Of a stretch of DNA of 58,580 bases, positions 1-8,930 are shown in pieces. The position numbers were made by a program, and so were the translations under genes. The stretch covers positions 1 to 58,580 of the forward strand of contig JAWXUM010000013.1 of the NCBI GenBank assembly GCA_044432645.1, read 5' to 3'. The notes below the pieces were generated by a model that was given only the letters and a program-made list of their open reading frames with translations, was not told where the DNA came from and did no database searches. Position 1 is the stretch's first letter. Each line of letters begins with the position of its first letter. The DNA is from SIG603 sp044432645 (lineage in GTDB: Bacteria > Bacillota > Clostridia > Oscillospirales > Acutalibacteraceae).

Positions 1-23
1 ATAATAGAGTTTTGTTTTTTCAT
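1..23 (-). CDS. Start of an unidentified gene, cut by the window edge
   Basis: Only the first seven codons (MKKQNSI) are inside the window. The start is supported by a good ribosome binding site, AGGAAGG on the minus strand (31-37), seven bases ahead of the ATG. It lies directly downstream of the AraC-type regulator on the same strand, with about 30 bases between them, so the two are probably cotranscribed and the regulator may control it. Nothing can be said about function. Confidence 0.5.
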
Positions 24-53
24 AATATTTCCTTCCTACTATTTAGTTAAGGA

Positions 54-923
54 TTATTCTTTATTCTCTATAGGTAGATATACTTCGTAATATTTATTTT
101 TTGCTCTAATCTCTTTATCGGTGAAAAGATGTAAAATTTCTATTACTACATCACCTCTTTGCTTATACCCTGAACTTGGCAACCAAGAATTAAAAATTAA
201 ATCAAACAATTTAGGGAATTCTTCCCAAGCGAGAGTTCCTTTTTCCGTTTTAAAAACTGCATATTCGCCACCCTTGATTATGCGTTTTTCTAAATTGTGA
301 TTTTTAGTATCAGATTTTTCTCTAGCAATCATATATTTACCATCTTGCCAAATTCCGTACCAAATCCCATCGTAAGACGTGTTACCTTTTTCATTCCATT
401 CGCCCTCACTAAGTTTACTTGGAACATCTTCTAAATCTTCACACCACATAGGGTGACGTTGTTCTTCTCTGCTTTTATAACCTAACTCAATTTTTTTGCT
501 TTCTCCGTAAACCTCTAAATCCGCTATGCTAATAATTCTAAAATCCATTTCTTTTGCTCCTTTAACATCTATATAAAGATGAGCTGGTGGATATATTTTT
601 ACAGAACATTCTTTTTTTCTAGCTATAGACGGAGTAACTCCGTGCTGCTTTACAAATGCTTTGGTAAAAGAGTCAGCACTTTTAAAACCGTATTTAACAG
701 CTATATCTATAACTCTTAAATTAGTATTTTGTAAATCTGTAACTGCAAGAGATAGTTTTCTTTTTCTAATATAATCTGATATCGTCATATCGGTTATATA
801 GCTAAAAAACCTGATAAAGCTATCCTTTGACACAAGCGAGATAGTCGCTAATTTACTTAAGTCAATCTCTTCACAAAGGTTATCCTCAATATATTCTATT
901 GCAGTGTTTAGTTGTCTTAACAT
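54..923 (-). CDS. AraC-family transcriptional regulator with GyrI-like effector-binding domain
   Basis: A cytoplasmic DNA-binding regulator. Residues about 1-95 form the double helix-turn-helix of the AraC/XylS family (IEYIEDNLCEEIDLSKLA, then a second helix-turn-helix around KYGFKSADSFTKAFVKQHG, a family hallmark). The C-terminal ~150 residues resemble the GyrI-like/AraC effector-binding fold, which binds small, often hydrophobic or cationic ligands. An in-frame GTG at 938 would add five residues, but its Shine-Dalgarno-like GAGG directly abuts that GTG. The ATG at 923 leaves room for the ribosome binding site (GAGGTGAT) and gives the usual AraC N-terminus, so I prefer it. The next gene downstream, cut by the window edge, is a likely target or operon partner. 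Ligand and targets are unknown. Confidence 0.85.
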   Translation of the reverse strand: MLRQLNTAIEYIEDNLCEEIDLSKLATISLVSKDSFIRFFSYITDMTISDYIRKRKLSLAVTDLQNTNLRVIDIAVKYGFKSADSFTKAFVKQHGVTPSIARKKECSVKIYPPAHLYIDVKGAKEMDFRIISIADLEVYGESKKIELGYKSREEQRHPMWCEDLEDVPSKLSEGEWNEKGNTSYDGIWYGIWQDGKYMIAREKSDTKNHNLEKRIIKGGEYAVFKTEKGTLAWEEFPKLFDLIFNSWLPSSGYKQRGDVVIEILHLFTDKEIRAKNKYYEVYLPIENKE

Positions 924-1206
924 ATCCGTTTTTATCACCTCTGATTATATTTTAGCAAAATATAAATCCAAATGTCCGATATTTTCAGGTCGAAAAAATA
1001 GTGTTTTGCATAGCAATACAATATACTTGCGATAATTGAAATACTAAATTACATCTAAATTTTTAGCCGATACTTTTTTGCAAATTTATCACATTTTATT
1101 CGTATATTTACACATAAGTTTTATTTATTTTATCATATTTTTATTGAAATTGCAATCTTTTGAAGATGAATAGATAACTTAATAAAACAATAATAACTAA
1201 GCTAAA

Positions 1207-1239
1207 AATGGCACACCACAGTAAATGTGATGTGCCATT
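1207..1239. other. Strong hairpin in an otherwise empty intergenic region
   Basis: AATGGCACA (1207-1215) pairs perfectly with TGTGCCATT (1231-1239), with an inner CACA/TGTG extension. It is not followed by a T-run on either strand, so it is not an obvious intrinsic terminator. It sits between the upstream end of the AraC gene and the tRNA terminator. In the rest of 939-1264 I see no gene and no convincing promoter; the DNA is very AT-rich. Confidence 0.5.
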
Positions 1240-1264
1240 ACATATATTATTTCGAGAAGTCTTG

Positions 1265-1318
1265 TAATAAAAAACAAAATCCGAAAACATCACCTATAAA
1301 GGTTAATTGTTTCGGATT
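1265..1318 (-). terminator. Rho-independent terminator behind the tRNA
   Basis: Read on the minus strand, a hairpin with arms at 1309-1318 and 1278-1288 (core AATCCGAAAC paired with GTTTTCGGATT) is followed by a T-rich tract (TTGTTTTTTATT). It begins about ten bases past the CCA end of the tRNA and would end that short transcript. Confidence 0.8.
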
Positions 1319-1327
1319 ATGTGTTTT

Positions 1328-1404
1328 TGGTGGACCAACAGGGACTCGAACCCCGGACCAACCGGTTATGAGCCGGTTGCTCTAACCAACTGAGCTATTG
1401 GTCC
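1328..1404 (-). tRNA. tRNA with CAT anticodon (tRNA-Ile2 or elongator tRNA-Met), CCA encoded
   Basis: A complete 77-nt cloverleaf on the minus strand. The acceptor stem is GGACCAA/TTGGTCC, the D-arm has AGCTCAGTTGGTTAGAGC, the anticodon stem ACCGG/CCGGT carries the loop CTCATAA (anticodon CAT), and the T-arm has TTCGAGT. Discriminator A and CCA are encoded. The acceptor and the CGGCTCATAACCG anticodon arm resemble the Bacillus tRNA-Ile that TilS modifies to lysidine, so Ile2 is somewhat more likely than Met. It is not an initiator: the acceptor 1:72 pair is a normal G-C and the anticodon stem lacks three consecutive G-C pairs. Confidence 0.95.
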
Positions 1405-1465
1405 ATGCTCAATCAATGTAGCTTAAATATAATAACACGAAATTAGGATTAAGTCAATAGAAAAT

Positions 1466-2680
1466 TTAAATATTTTCAAATTCTTCTGTTTTGAATTTTG
1501 AATAGTTAATATAGTTAAAGTTTCTAGGGTTTAGTTTGATATTTTGTTCTTGATTTTTTTTCATATAAATACATTCAACAAGTCCAAGTCCTAAATAAAG
1601 CGAAATAAGCGAAGAGCCACCAGCACTATAAAACGGCAAAGTAATACCAATAACTGGTAAAAGTGCAAGGCACATACCTATATTGGAAACAGATTGAAAC
1701 AAAATTAATCCAAAAAAACCGTAACACATCACCTTGCCTAAATAATCTCTTGAATTATTAGCAATATACAATACTCTAAACATTAATACGGTTAATGAAG
1801 CGATTAAAATACTGCAACCGACAAAGCCAGTTTCTTCACCAGCAACCGAAAAAATAAAGTCACTGTGTTGGAAAGTTACAATATTTGTTGCTACTCTTGT
1901 TCCGTTAAACAGACCTAATCCGAATAATCCACCATTTGCAATGGAAATTCTAGCCTGATATTGTTGATAACCAGTAGATAGTATTACTTCTGGGTCGTCT
2001 AAATTATAAACTGCAGTAAATCGCTCTATTTGGTAATCGCTTAAAATATAGTTCCATAAAATTGGTACAGCGACTATCAACATGACACCTAACACAGCAA
2101 AATATTTTCCATGAATTCCAGCTGCAAAACTCATAAAAATAAACATAGAGAAAAAAACAAGTCCAGCGCCGTCATCACCTTGTACATGACAAAGAATTAC
2201 AGGAGTAGCAGCATGAATAGATAAAATTAAGACATTTGTAAATTTATTTAAAGTCCCTTTTTCTTTTAATATATCTAAATGTTTAGCAAAAGTTATAATA
2301 AAACCAATCTTAACAAATTCAGAGGTTTGAATAGTTCGGCCACCAATATTTATCCAAGCAGTTGCATTAACACCACCACTACCTGAAATATTAATTCCGA
2401 AAAATATAGTGTATATCATTAAAAAAACAGCAGAAAAAGCTATTATATACCAATAGTTAGCTATAGCCGAATAATCTACAATAGTTAAAACGAACGCAGC
2501 ACATAAACCTATAATCAACGATAAAAATTGAACTTGAAAATAGTCAGTATTGGTAGCTCTAGAAACACTTTTAAGTAATATTAAACTAAAAACAGCTATA
2601 AAAATCATTATCAACCAAAGTATTTTATCTGCACGTTTAAAGTAGGTGTTTATCATAAAAACAAGACGATTTTTTTTCAT
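1466..2680 (-). CDS. rodA: RodA/FtsW/SpoVE-family peptidoglycan glycosyltransferase (SEDS), probably RodA
   Basis: A polytopic membrane enzyme of 404 residues that polymerises lipid II into glycan strands with a partner class B penicillin-binding protein. Roughly ten hydrophobic segments are visible, with the family signatures WINIGGRTIQTSEFVKIG in the first half, SDFIFSVAGEETGF, and GITLPFYSAGGSS near the end. An upstream ATG at 2698 exists, but the ATG at 2680 has AGGAG five bases ahead and starts at the usual MKKNR-type N-terminus, so I use it. It is transcribed away from fhs. A class B PBP is encoded at 20.0-21.6 kb and is a plausible partner, though not adjacent. RodA is preferred over FtsW from sequence feel only. 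Confidence 0.88.
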   Translation of the reverse strand: MKKNRLVFMINTYFKRADKILWLIMIFIAVFSLILLKSVSRATNTDYFQVQFLSLIIGLCAAFVLTIVDYSAIANYWYIIAFSAVFLMIYTIFFGINISGSGGVNATAWINIGGRTIQTSEFVKIGFIITFAKHLDILKEKGTLNKFTNVLILSIHAATPVILCHVQGDDGAGLVFFSMFIFMSFAAGIHGKYFAVLGVMLIVAVPILWNYILSDYQIERFTAVYNLDDPEVILSTGYQQYQARISIANGGLFGLGLFNGTRVATNIVTFQHSDFIFSVAGEETGFVGCSILIASLTVLMFRVLYIANNSRDYLGKVMCYGFFGLILFQSVSNIGMCLALLPVIGITLPFYSAGGSSLISLYLGLGLVECIYMKKNQEQNIKLNPRNFNYINYSKFKTEEFENI

Positions 2681-2756
2681 ATATGCTCCTTTTATCATTC
2701 TTTTTACTATTTTATCATATAAATCTTATTTCTTCAATAAAATTCATATAAATTAC

Positions 2757-2785
2757 TTTACTAATTTGTAATTTTATAATATAAT
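2757..2785 (+). promoter_or_regulatory. Sigma-A promoter of the fhs operon
   Basis: A -35 box TTTACT (2757-2762) and a perfect -10 box TATAAT (2780-2785) are separated by 17 bases, 33 bases ahead of the fhs start codon. The -35 box is imperfect. Confidence 0.6.
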
Positions 2786-2817
2786 TTAATTAAATAAGTC
2801 TTGAAAGGAATGTTGTT

Positions 2818-4491
2818 ATGTTAACAGATATTGAAATAGCACAAGAGGCTAAGCTGATACCTATTGCAAAAATCGCAAATTCACTTGGTATTAAAGAGGA
2901 AGAATTAGAACCATATGGTAGATATAAGGCTAAACTTAATGAAACACTTATAAACCGTTTGAAAGATAAAGAAGATGGTAAACTGATTTTAGTTACTGCT
3001 ATCAATCCAACACCTGCTGGCGAGGGGAAAACTACTGTTTCAACTGGCTTAGGACAAGCTATGGCTAAAATCGGCAAAAATGCTATTATCGCATTAAGAG
3101 AGCCATCATTAGGCCCTGTTTTTGGAATTAAAGGTGGAGCAGCTGGTGGGGGATATTCACAAGTTTTACCTATGGAAGATATTAACCTACATTTTACAGG
3201 GGATATGCATGCTATAACTTCAGCAAACAACCTTTGCTGTGCTATGCTTGACAACCACTTACAACAAGGTAACGTTTTAGGAATAGACCAAAGACGTGTG
3301 CTTATTAAACGTTGTCTTGATATGAACGACAGAGCTTTGAGAAACGTTATTGTAGGTTTGGGTGGTAAAATTAATGGTATTCCTAGAGAAGACGGATTTA
3401 TTATAACAGTTGCTAGTGAAGTTATGGCTATTTTGTGCCTTGCTACTGACGCTATAGACCTTAAAACTAGACTAGGCAATATGTTAATAGCGTATGATTA
3501 CAGTGGCAAACCTGTTTATTGTAAAGATATTAAAGCTGACGGCGCTATGGCTGCACTACTTCGTGATGCTATTAACCCTAATTTAGTTCAAACTTTAGAG
3601 GGTACTCCTGCTATAATGCACGGTGGTCCTTTTGCTAATATTGCTCATGGTTGCAACTCTGTTAGAGCAACTAAACTTGGTCTAAAACTTGCAGATTACT
3701 GTATTACAGAAGCCGGTTTTGGTTCTGATTTAGGTGCTGAAAAATTCATGGATATTAAATGCCAAAAAGCAGGAATTCACCCTTCATGTGTTGTACTTGT
3801 TGCTACTGTTAGGGCGTTAAAATATAATGGCGGAGTTGCTAAGGCAGACTTAAACGCTGAAAATGTACAAGCTTTAGAAAAAGGTATTATCAACCTTAAA
3901 GCGCATGTCCAAAATATGCACAAATTTGGTGTTCCAGTTGTTGTTGCTATCAATAAATTTCATACTGATACACAGGCTGAAATAGCTGTTATAGATAGTT
4001 GTTGTAAAGATTTAGGTGTTAAATATGCACTTGCTGAAGTGTTCGCTAAAGGTGGCGAAGGTGGTGTAGAACTTGCTAAAACAGTTTGTGAAGTAATCGA
4101 TAGCACTGAAAAAATTGACTTTACACCAATGTATTCACTTGACATGACTATTGAAGAAAAACTAAGTGCTATAGCTACTAAAATATACGGTGCTAAAGAT
4201 GTTGTTTTAACAACTGCAGCAGCAAAAGCTTTAAAAGAAATCGTAAGCCTTGGTGGAAATGCTTTACCAGTTTGTATAGCAAAAACTCAGTATTCACTTT
4301 CTGATGACCCAAAACTTTTAGGCAGACCAACCGATTTTTCACTTACTATTCGTGACTTAAAACTTTCAAACGGCGCAGGTTTTGTTGTAGCTTATTCAGG
4401 CGACATTATGATTATGCCAGGACTGCCTAAAGTTCCAGCAGCAGAAAGAATTGACGTTGATGAAAATTCTATAATTCACGGTTTATTCTAA
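2818..4491 (+). CDS. fhs: Formate-tetrahydrofolate ligase
   Basis: Cytosolic enzyme that makes 10-formyltetrahydrofolate from formate, THF and ATP, feeding purine synthesis and one-carbon metabolism. The 557-residue length is normal. The ATP-binding loop TPAGEGKTTVSTGL is near residue 67, followed by the conserved REPSLGPVFGIKGGAAGGG stretch, and the protein ends with the family's DENSIIHGLF. The ribosome binding site GAAAGGA lies upstream of the ATG. It heads a tight operon with tsaE, tsaB, rpiB and upp. Its substrate formate is also the product of the pyruvate formate-lyase at 42-45 kb, so the two loci are metabolically linked. Confidence 0.98.
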   Translation: MLTDIEIAQEAKLIPIAKIANSLGIKEEELEPYGRYKAKLNETLINRLKDKEDGKLILVTAINPTPAGEGKTTVSTGLGQAMAKIGKNAIIALREPSLGPVFGIKGGAAGGGYSQVLPMEDINLHFTGDMHAITSANNLCCAMLDNHLQQGNVLGIDQRRVLIKRCLDMNDRALRNVIVGLGGKINGIPREDGFIITVASEVMAILCLATDAIDLKTRLGNMLIAYDYSGKPVYCKDIKADGAMAALLRDAINPNLVQTLEGTPAIMHGGPFANIAHGCNSVRATKLGLKLADYCITEAGFGSDLGAEKFMDIKCQKAGIHPSCVVLVATVRALKYNGGVAKADLNAENVQALEKGIINLKAHVQNMHKFGVPVVVAINKFHTDTQAEIAVIDSCCKDLGVKYALAEVFAKGGEGGVELAKTVCEVIDSTEKIDFTPMYSLDMTIEEKLSAIATKIYGAKDVVLTTAAAKALKEIVSLGGNALPVCIAKTQYSLSDDPKLLGRPTDFSLTIRDLKLSNGAGFVVAYSGDIMIMPGLPKVPAAERIDVDENSIIHGLF

Positions 4492-4493
4492 AC

Positions 4494-4916
4494 ATGAGTG
4501 AATTTATAAGTAATAATTTAAATGAAACGTATCAAATTGCTACTGATTTAGCCAAAAGTTTAAAACCTAACGATATTATAGCTTATTCAGGTACTATGGG
4601 TATGGGTAAAACAGCTTTTACCAGAGGTTTAGTTGAGGCTTTAGGTGGGGGAGATATTGTTTCTAGCCCAACTTTTGCTATTATAAATCAGTACGATACA
4701 CCTAAATTTATTGTTTACCACTTTGACATGTACAGGGTGGAAAGCTGGGACGATTTATACTCCACAGGATTTTTCGATTATCTAGACACTGGTGCAATAA
4801 TTATAATTGAGTGGAGCGAAAACATCACTGGTGCATTGCCCAAGGGCGTGATTTTTGTTGATATATCCATGGGTGATGATGATAACAGTAGAATTATAAA
4901 AATAGACAGGAGCTGA
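4494..4916 (+). CDS. tsaE: tRNA threonylcarbamoyladenosine biosynthesis ATPase TsaE
   Basis: A 140-residue P-loop ATPase required, with TsaB and TsaD, for t6A modification of ANN-decoding tRNAs. The Walker A motif is MGMGKTAFTRG (canonical family form is GxxGxGKT), followed by the typical SSPTFAIINQY and the acidic IIIIEWSEN near residue 100. It starts two bases after the fhs stop with no clear ribosome binding site, which implies translational coupling. TsaB follows directly; TsaD is not in the window. Confidence 0.96.
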   Translation: MSEFISNNLNETYQIATDLAKSLKPNDIIAYSGTMGMGKTAFTRGLVEALGGGDIVSSPTFAIINQYDTPKFIVYHFDMYRVESWDDLYSTGFFDYLDTGAIIIIEWSENITGALPKGVIFVDISMGDDDNSRIIKIDRS

Positions 4917-4922
4917 AATCTT

Positions 4923-5609
4923 ATTCGTATATTAGCTATTGATTCTGCAAGCGTTAGTGCTGGTGTGGCTGTTGTGGAAAACAGCACAATAAAAGCAGAA
5001 TATTTTTTAAATAACGGCTTAACTCATAGCCAAAATTTAATGCCTATGGTAGAGTTTGCATTGAATTACTTCGACAAACCAGATACAATTGCTGTAACAG
5101 TAGGGCCAGGCTCTTTTACAGGTGTAAGAATAGCCGTTTCTTGCGTTAAAGGTCTTGCTATGATAGATGAAATTCCATGTGTTCCAGTTTCTTCTATGGA
5201 AGCTTTAGCATACAATTTTTACGGATCAAGATATAAGGGAATTATTTGTGCATTGTCCGATGCAAGAGTGCAAAGGGCGTATACAGCTTTATTTACTATT
5301 GGAAATGGCAAAATTGAAAGATTAACTAAAGACGATTGCTTAGAATTTGCTAAAATTGATGAAATGTTAAAAGACTATAACCAAGATATTTATTTAGTAG
5401 GTGACGGAGCAAAAATATTTGCTAAATCAAATACTAAATATGAAAAAAATATAGTAGACGAAAAAAATCTTTTAACAAAAGCTTCATCTGTAGCATTTGC
5501 TGCAATAAATAAAGAAACTATAAGTTCAAATGAGTTGCAAGCAGTTTATTTGCAATTGCCACAGGCACAAAGAGAGCTTAACAATAAATTAAAGAAAAGA
5601 GATGACTAA
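4923..5609 (+). CDS. tsaB: tRNA threonylcarbamoyladenosine biosynthesis protein TsaB, probable ATT start
   Basis: An ASKHA-fold protein that forms a heterodimer with TsaD for t6A synthesis. The reading frame contains RILAIDSASVSAGVAV, the conserved first beta strands of the family, upstream of the first ATG/GTG/TTG-class start (GTG at 4965). Reading back, the frame opens right after an in-frame TGA (4914-4916), leaving only AAT, CTT and ATT codons. ATT at 4923 lies 10 bases after a good AGGAG (4908-4912) and gives the usual M-R-I-L-A-I-D beginning. I therefore place the start there (228 residues). The GTG start would delete the first strand of the nucleotide-binding fold. Also visible is TVGPGSFTGVRIAVSCVKG, the family signature. 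Confidence 0.9.
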   Translation: MRILAIDSASVSAGVAVVENSTIKAEYFLNNGLTHSQNLMPMVEFALNYFDKPDTIAVTVGPGSFTGVRIAVSCVKGLAMIDEIPCVPVSSMEALAYNFYGSRYKGIICALSDARVQRAYTALFTIGNGKIERLTKDDCLEFAKIDEMLKDYNQDIYLVGDGAKIFAKSNTKYEKNIVDEKNLLTKASSVAFAAINKETISSNELQAVYLQLPQAQRELNNKLKKRDD

Positions 5610-6056
5610 ATGAAAATTGCTATAGGTTGCGACCACGGAGGCTATGATTTAAAAGAAAGCTTATTAAAATATTTAATTGAACAAGGAAATGAAGTAAAAG
5701 ATTTCGGTTCTTACGACGGTAGCGCTGTCGATTACCCACAAATTGGCGCAGATGTAGGAAAACATGTTGTAAATGGCAAAGCTGAATTTGGTGTTTTAAT
5801 ATGCTCAACAGGAATTGGCATTAGTATTAGTGCAAATAAAGTAAAGGGTGTTAGGGCAGCTTTATGTGCCGAGCCTCACAGTGCAGAAATGACAAGACGA
5901 CACAACAATGCAAATGTTATTTGTTTTGGTGGTCATATGGTTTCAGATGTAATGGCTAAAAAAATGCTAGATATATTTTTAACAACTGAGTTTGAAGGCG
6001 GACGTCATCAGCGCAGAATAGATTTAATAACAGACATAGAGGAAGGTAAATTATAA
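5610..6056 (+). CDS. rpiB: Ribose-5-phosphate isomerase B
   Basis: Interconverts ribose 5-phosphate and ribulose 5-phosphate in the pentose phosphate pathway. The 148-residue protein begins MKIAIGCDHGGYDLKE and contains the active-site cysteine region LICSTGIGISISANK and the RRHNNANV motif with its HxxxMTRRHN histidine, all diagnostic of the RpiB/LacAB family. Its ATG directly follows the tsaB stop. The downstream upp start overlaps its stop by one base. Ribose phosphate supply fits the next gene, which uses PRPP. Confidence 0.97.
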   Translation: MKIAIGCDHGGYDLKESLLKYLIEQGNEVKDFGSYDGSAVDYPQIGADVGKHVVNGKAEFGVLICSTGIGISISANKVKGVRAALCAEPHSAEMTRRHNNANVICFGGHMVSDVMAKKMLDIFLTTEFEGGRHQRRIDLITDIEEGKL

Positions 6057-6685
6057 TGAAAAATGTATACGTAATGGATCACCCACTAATCCAACACAAA
6101 CTAACTTTTTTAAGAGATGTTAACACTGGCACTAAACATTTTAGAGAACTTGTAAATGAAATAGCTACTTTAATGTGCTATGAAGCAACAAGAGATTGGC
6201 CGTTAAAAGAAGTTGAAACCCAAACTCCAATGACTAAAGCTACAACAAAAGTTATCGACGGCAAAAAAGTAGCATTTGTACCTATTTTAAGAGCTGGCCT
6301 TGGTATGGTTGAGGGTATGTTAGAGCTTGTACCATCAGCAAAAGTTGGTCATATAGGTCTTTATAGAAACGAAGAAACACTTGAACCCGTTGAGTATTAC
6401 AACAAACTTCCATCAGATATTAGCGAAAGAGAAGTTATTGTTTTAGACCCAATGCTTGCAACAGGTGGCTCAGCTATTGATGCTATTTCTATGATTAAAA
6501 AATGCAGTCCTAAAAACATCAAATTCCTTTGCATTATCGCTGCTCCTGAAGGACTTAAAAAACTAGCCGAAATACACCCAGATGTACATATTTACTGTGC
6601 AGCTGTAGACGAAAAATTGAACGAAAAAGGTTATATTATGCCAGGTCTTGGTGACGCTGGTGACAGAATTTTCGGTACAAAATAA
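6056..6685 (+). CDS. upp: Uracil phosphoribosyltransferase
   Basis: Salvages uracil to UMP using PRPP. The 209-residue protein matches the family's normal length. It carries LTFLRDVNTGTKHFRELV near the N-terminus, PILRAGLGMVEGM, and the PRPP loop VIVLDPMLATGGSAIDAI near residue 125, and ends with the uracil-binding YIMPGLGDAGDRIFGT. The start overlaps the rpiB stop by one base. It is the last gene of the fhs operon and is followed at once by a terminator. Confidence 0.98.
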   Translation: MKNVYVMDHPLIQHKLTFLRDVNTGTKHFRELVNEIATLMCYEATRDWPLKEVETQTPMTKATTKVIDGKKVAFVPILRAGLGMVEGMLELVPSAKVGHIGLYRNEETLEPVEYYNKLPSDISEREVIVLDPMLATGGSAIDAISMIKKCSPKNIKFLCIIAAPEGLKKLAEIHPDVHIYCAAVDEKLNEKGYIMPGLGDAGDRIFGTK

Positions 6686-6691
6686 TAAATA

Positions 6692-6721
6692 AAAAGGTAG
6701 ACTTATCAAAGGCTACCTTTT
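6692..6721 (+). terminator. Terminator of the fhs-upp operon
   Basis: AAAAGGTAG (6692-6700) pairs with CTACCTTTT (6713-6721), starting seven bases after the upp stop. Confidence 0.75.
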
Positions 6722-6793
6722 GTTATATATTATAAGAAACTAAGTATAGACAAGAATAATGGCAGTATTGCCAGGTGGTAAAATGGAGATACT

Positions 6794-7483
6794 ATGATAG
6801 ATAATAGATTTTGTGTTCTAGTTGTAGATGATGAAGTTCGAATGACAAGAGCTTTAAGAGATTTTTTCAGGTCGAAAGACTTTCATGTTTTAATTGCTAA
6901 TAACGGACAAGAAGCTTTAGATATTTATTATTCTAATAACGAAAAAATAGACATTATTTTGTTAGATGTAATGATGCCTGTTTTAGACGGATTTGCAGTT
7001 TTAAGCGAACTTAAAAGCCATAAACAAGAAGTTCCAGTTATAATGCTAACAGCAAAGTCGGAAGAAAGTGACGAACTTGATGGTTTTAATGCAGGTGTTT
7101 ACGATTATATAACAAAGCCGTTTTCTCCTACAGTTTTATTTGCAAGAGTAGAGAATATTTTAAAAAGAGTTGGAAGAACTTTAGAGCAAAAAATAGAAGT
7201 TTCAGGTATAACTTTGGACATAAATAATTTTTCAATGTTTATTGACTCAAATAGAATTGATCTTAAAAAACGTGAATTTGATTTGCTTTATTTTTTAATT
7301 TTAAACAAAAATATTGTTTTATCACGTGATAAAATTTTAACTTCTGTATGGGGATATAATTTTGACGGAGATGTAAGAACAGTTGATACTCATATAAAAC
7401 AGCTTAGAATAAAACTTCTTGATAAATCTAGCCTTATTAAAACTGTTCACAGAGTTGGTTATATTTTTGAGGTTATAGAATGA
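6794..7483 (+). CDS. OmpR/PhoB-family response regulator
   Basis: A 229-residue two-domain transcription factor. The receiver domain (about 1-120) has the acidic pair D12-D13, phospho-acceptor D58 in LLDVMMP, a conserved Thr in MLTAKS and Lys in YITKPF. The C-terminal winged helix (about 130-229) ends in the typical TVDTHIKQLRIKL and HRVGYIFEV. The ribosome binding site GGAG lies five bases before the ATG. The kinase gene overlaps it by four bases (ATGA), so the pair is coexpressed. Targets are unknown; direct repeats upstream of htrA and a small ORF (see findings) could be bound by this type of regulator. Confidence 0.96.
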   Translation: MIDNRFCVLVVDDEVRMTRALRDFFRSKDFHVLIANNGQEALDIYYSNNEKIDIILLDVMMPVLDGFAVLSELKSHKQEVPVIMLTAKSEESDELDGFNAGVYDYITKPFSPTVLFARVENILKRVGRTLEQKIEVSGITLDINNFSMFIDSNRIDLKKREFDLLYFLILNKNIVLSRDKILTSVWGYNFDGDVRTVDTHIKQLRIKLLDKSSLIKTVHRVGYIFEVIE

Positions 7484-8928
7484 AAAAAACAATTAAATTT
7501 AAAATTATTGCATCTTTTTGTTCTATGCTTGTGTTACTTCTTATAAGCCAAATAATTTTCAACACTTTTTTTTCAAGGAACTTTTTTGTAAATCAAAGTG
7601 AAAACGAAGTTTTAGATTTATTTTATGAAATTAAAAATTCTTATTCTGACAATATAGAAGATATATACTACTTAATAGAATCAAATGGTGATATTAGTGG
7701 AGTTTCGGTTCAAATATTTTCTCAAAATAACTTAATTTATTCTTCTGAAGAACTCTTTAATTTAATGAATAATAATAGACCAGTCGCAAACATAGACCAT
7801 AGTTTTATTTTTGAAGATTTTTCCGAAACCCCAACTTCAGAATTTACCGATAATCAAGATGCTTTAGGGCAATCTATAGCTGTATACGGAAAATTTATAT
7901 ACGAAGAAACAGAAATTTATGTTGTTATTACTAGGGCTCTTGAAAGCATAGATGCTAGCATGAATGTTTTTACAAAATCCAGTATTTTAATTTCGTGTAT
8001 AATTTTACCTATAGGGATTTTTCTTATTTTTAAGATAGGTGAAAGCTTAGCTAAGCCTATTAAAAATATAGAAAATGTTTCAGACAAACTTGCAAAGCTA
8101 GACTTTACTGACATTGCTGATGAAAATATTTCTACCTTTGAAATTGCCAATTTAGCAAAAAGTATAAATTCTATGTCGTCGCAGTTAGAGAAGTCGATGA
8201 ACGAGCTACAATGTGCAAATATTAAACTTCAAGAAGATATTGAATATCAAATGAAAATAGATTCTTCGAGGAAACAATTTATTGCAAATATTAGCCACGA
8301 AATGAAAACGCCACTTGCACTTCTTCAAATTTACTGCGAAAACCTTAAAAATAATGTTGATGAAATAGACAAAGATGAATACTGTACAATAATTATTGAA
8401 GAAACTCAAAGGCTTAATAATATTGTTAAAGATATGTTAAATGTGTCTTCAATTGAAAACGGGCTTGCTAAAGTAAAAAAAGAAAATTTCTCAATTTCAC
8501 AAAGCCTTCAAAATGTTATTTATACCTTAAATCCAATGTTTAGTGATATTGAGCTAAAGGTTAATATTCAAGAGAACATAAATATACATGGAGATAAAAA
8601 TCAAATTGAAGAAGCGATGCGTAATTATATAATCAATGCAATTTCGCACTTAAAAGAAAATGGTATTCTTGAAATTAGTCTAATAAAAGAGAATAACGAC
8701 GTCGTTTTTACTGTTTATAATCAAGGCGAAAATATTACAGAAACTGATTTAGAAGACATTTGGGATAGTTTTTATAAATCTGATAAATCAAGGACTAGAA
8801 AGTTTTCTTCAAACGCAGGTTTAGGCTTGTATATTGTAAAATTAATTATCAAAAACCATAACGGAAAATATTTAGTGCAAAATAAAGAAGACGGGGTTCA
8901 GTTTAGTTTTAAAATTAAAGTAATATAA
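7480..8928 (+). CDS. Membrane sensor histidine kinase
   Basis: A 482-residue kinase, partner of the preceding regulator. One membrane segment lies near residues 8-30 and a second near 166-187, flanking an extracytoplasmic sensor of ~130 residues that I do not recognise. A HAMP-like linker follows, then the HisKA box ANISHEMKTPLALL with phospho-acceptor H273. The ATPase domain has an N-box (NYIINAISHL) and the G2 motif NAGLGLYIVK. A YycG- or PhoR-like general architecture is visible, but there is no PAS domain. The extracytoplasmic part is acidic and hydrophilic. Confidence 0.95.
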   Translation: MKKTIKFKIIASFCSMLVLLLISQIIFNTFFSRNFFVNQSENEVLDLFYEIKNSYSDNIEDIYYLIESNGDISGVSVQIFSQNNLIYSSEELFNLMNNNRPVANIDHSFIFEDFSETPTSEFTDNQDALGQSIAVYGKFIYEETEIYVVITRALESIDASMNVFTKSSILISCIILPIGIFLIFKIGESLAKPIKNIENVSDKLAKLDFTDIADENISTFEIANLAKSINSMSSQLEKSMNELQCANIKLQEDIEYQMKIDSSRKQFIANISHEMKTPLALLQIYCENLKNNVDEIDKDEYCTIIIEETQRLNNIVKDMLNVSSIENGLAKVKKENFSISQSLQNVIYTLNPMFSDIELKVNIQENINIHGDKNQIEEAMRNYIINAISHLKENGILEISLIKENNDVVFTVYNQGENITETDLEDIWDSFYKSDKSRTRKFSSNAGLGLYIVKLIIKNHNGKYLVQNKEDGVQFSFKIKVI

Positions 8929-8930
8929 AA

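Noticed and set aside
1207..1239. Hairpin as a transcription terminator
   Set aside because: No T-run on either side; recorded only as a hairpin.
2790..3479. Long minus-strand ORF over fhs
   Set aside because: Shadow of the strongly biased fhs coding sequence on the other strand; no family match.
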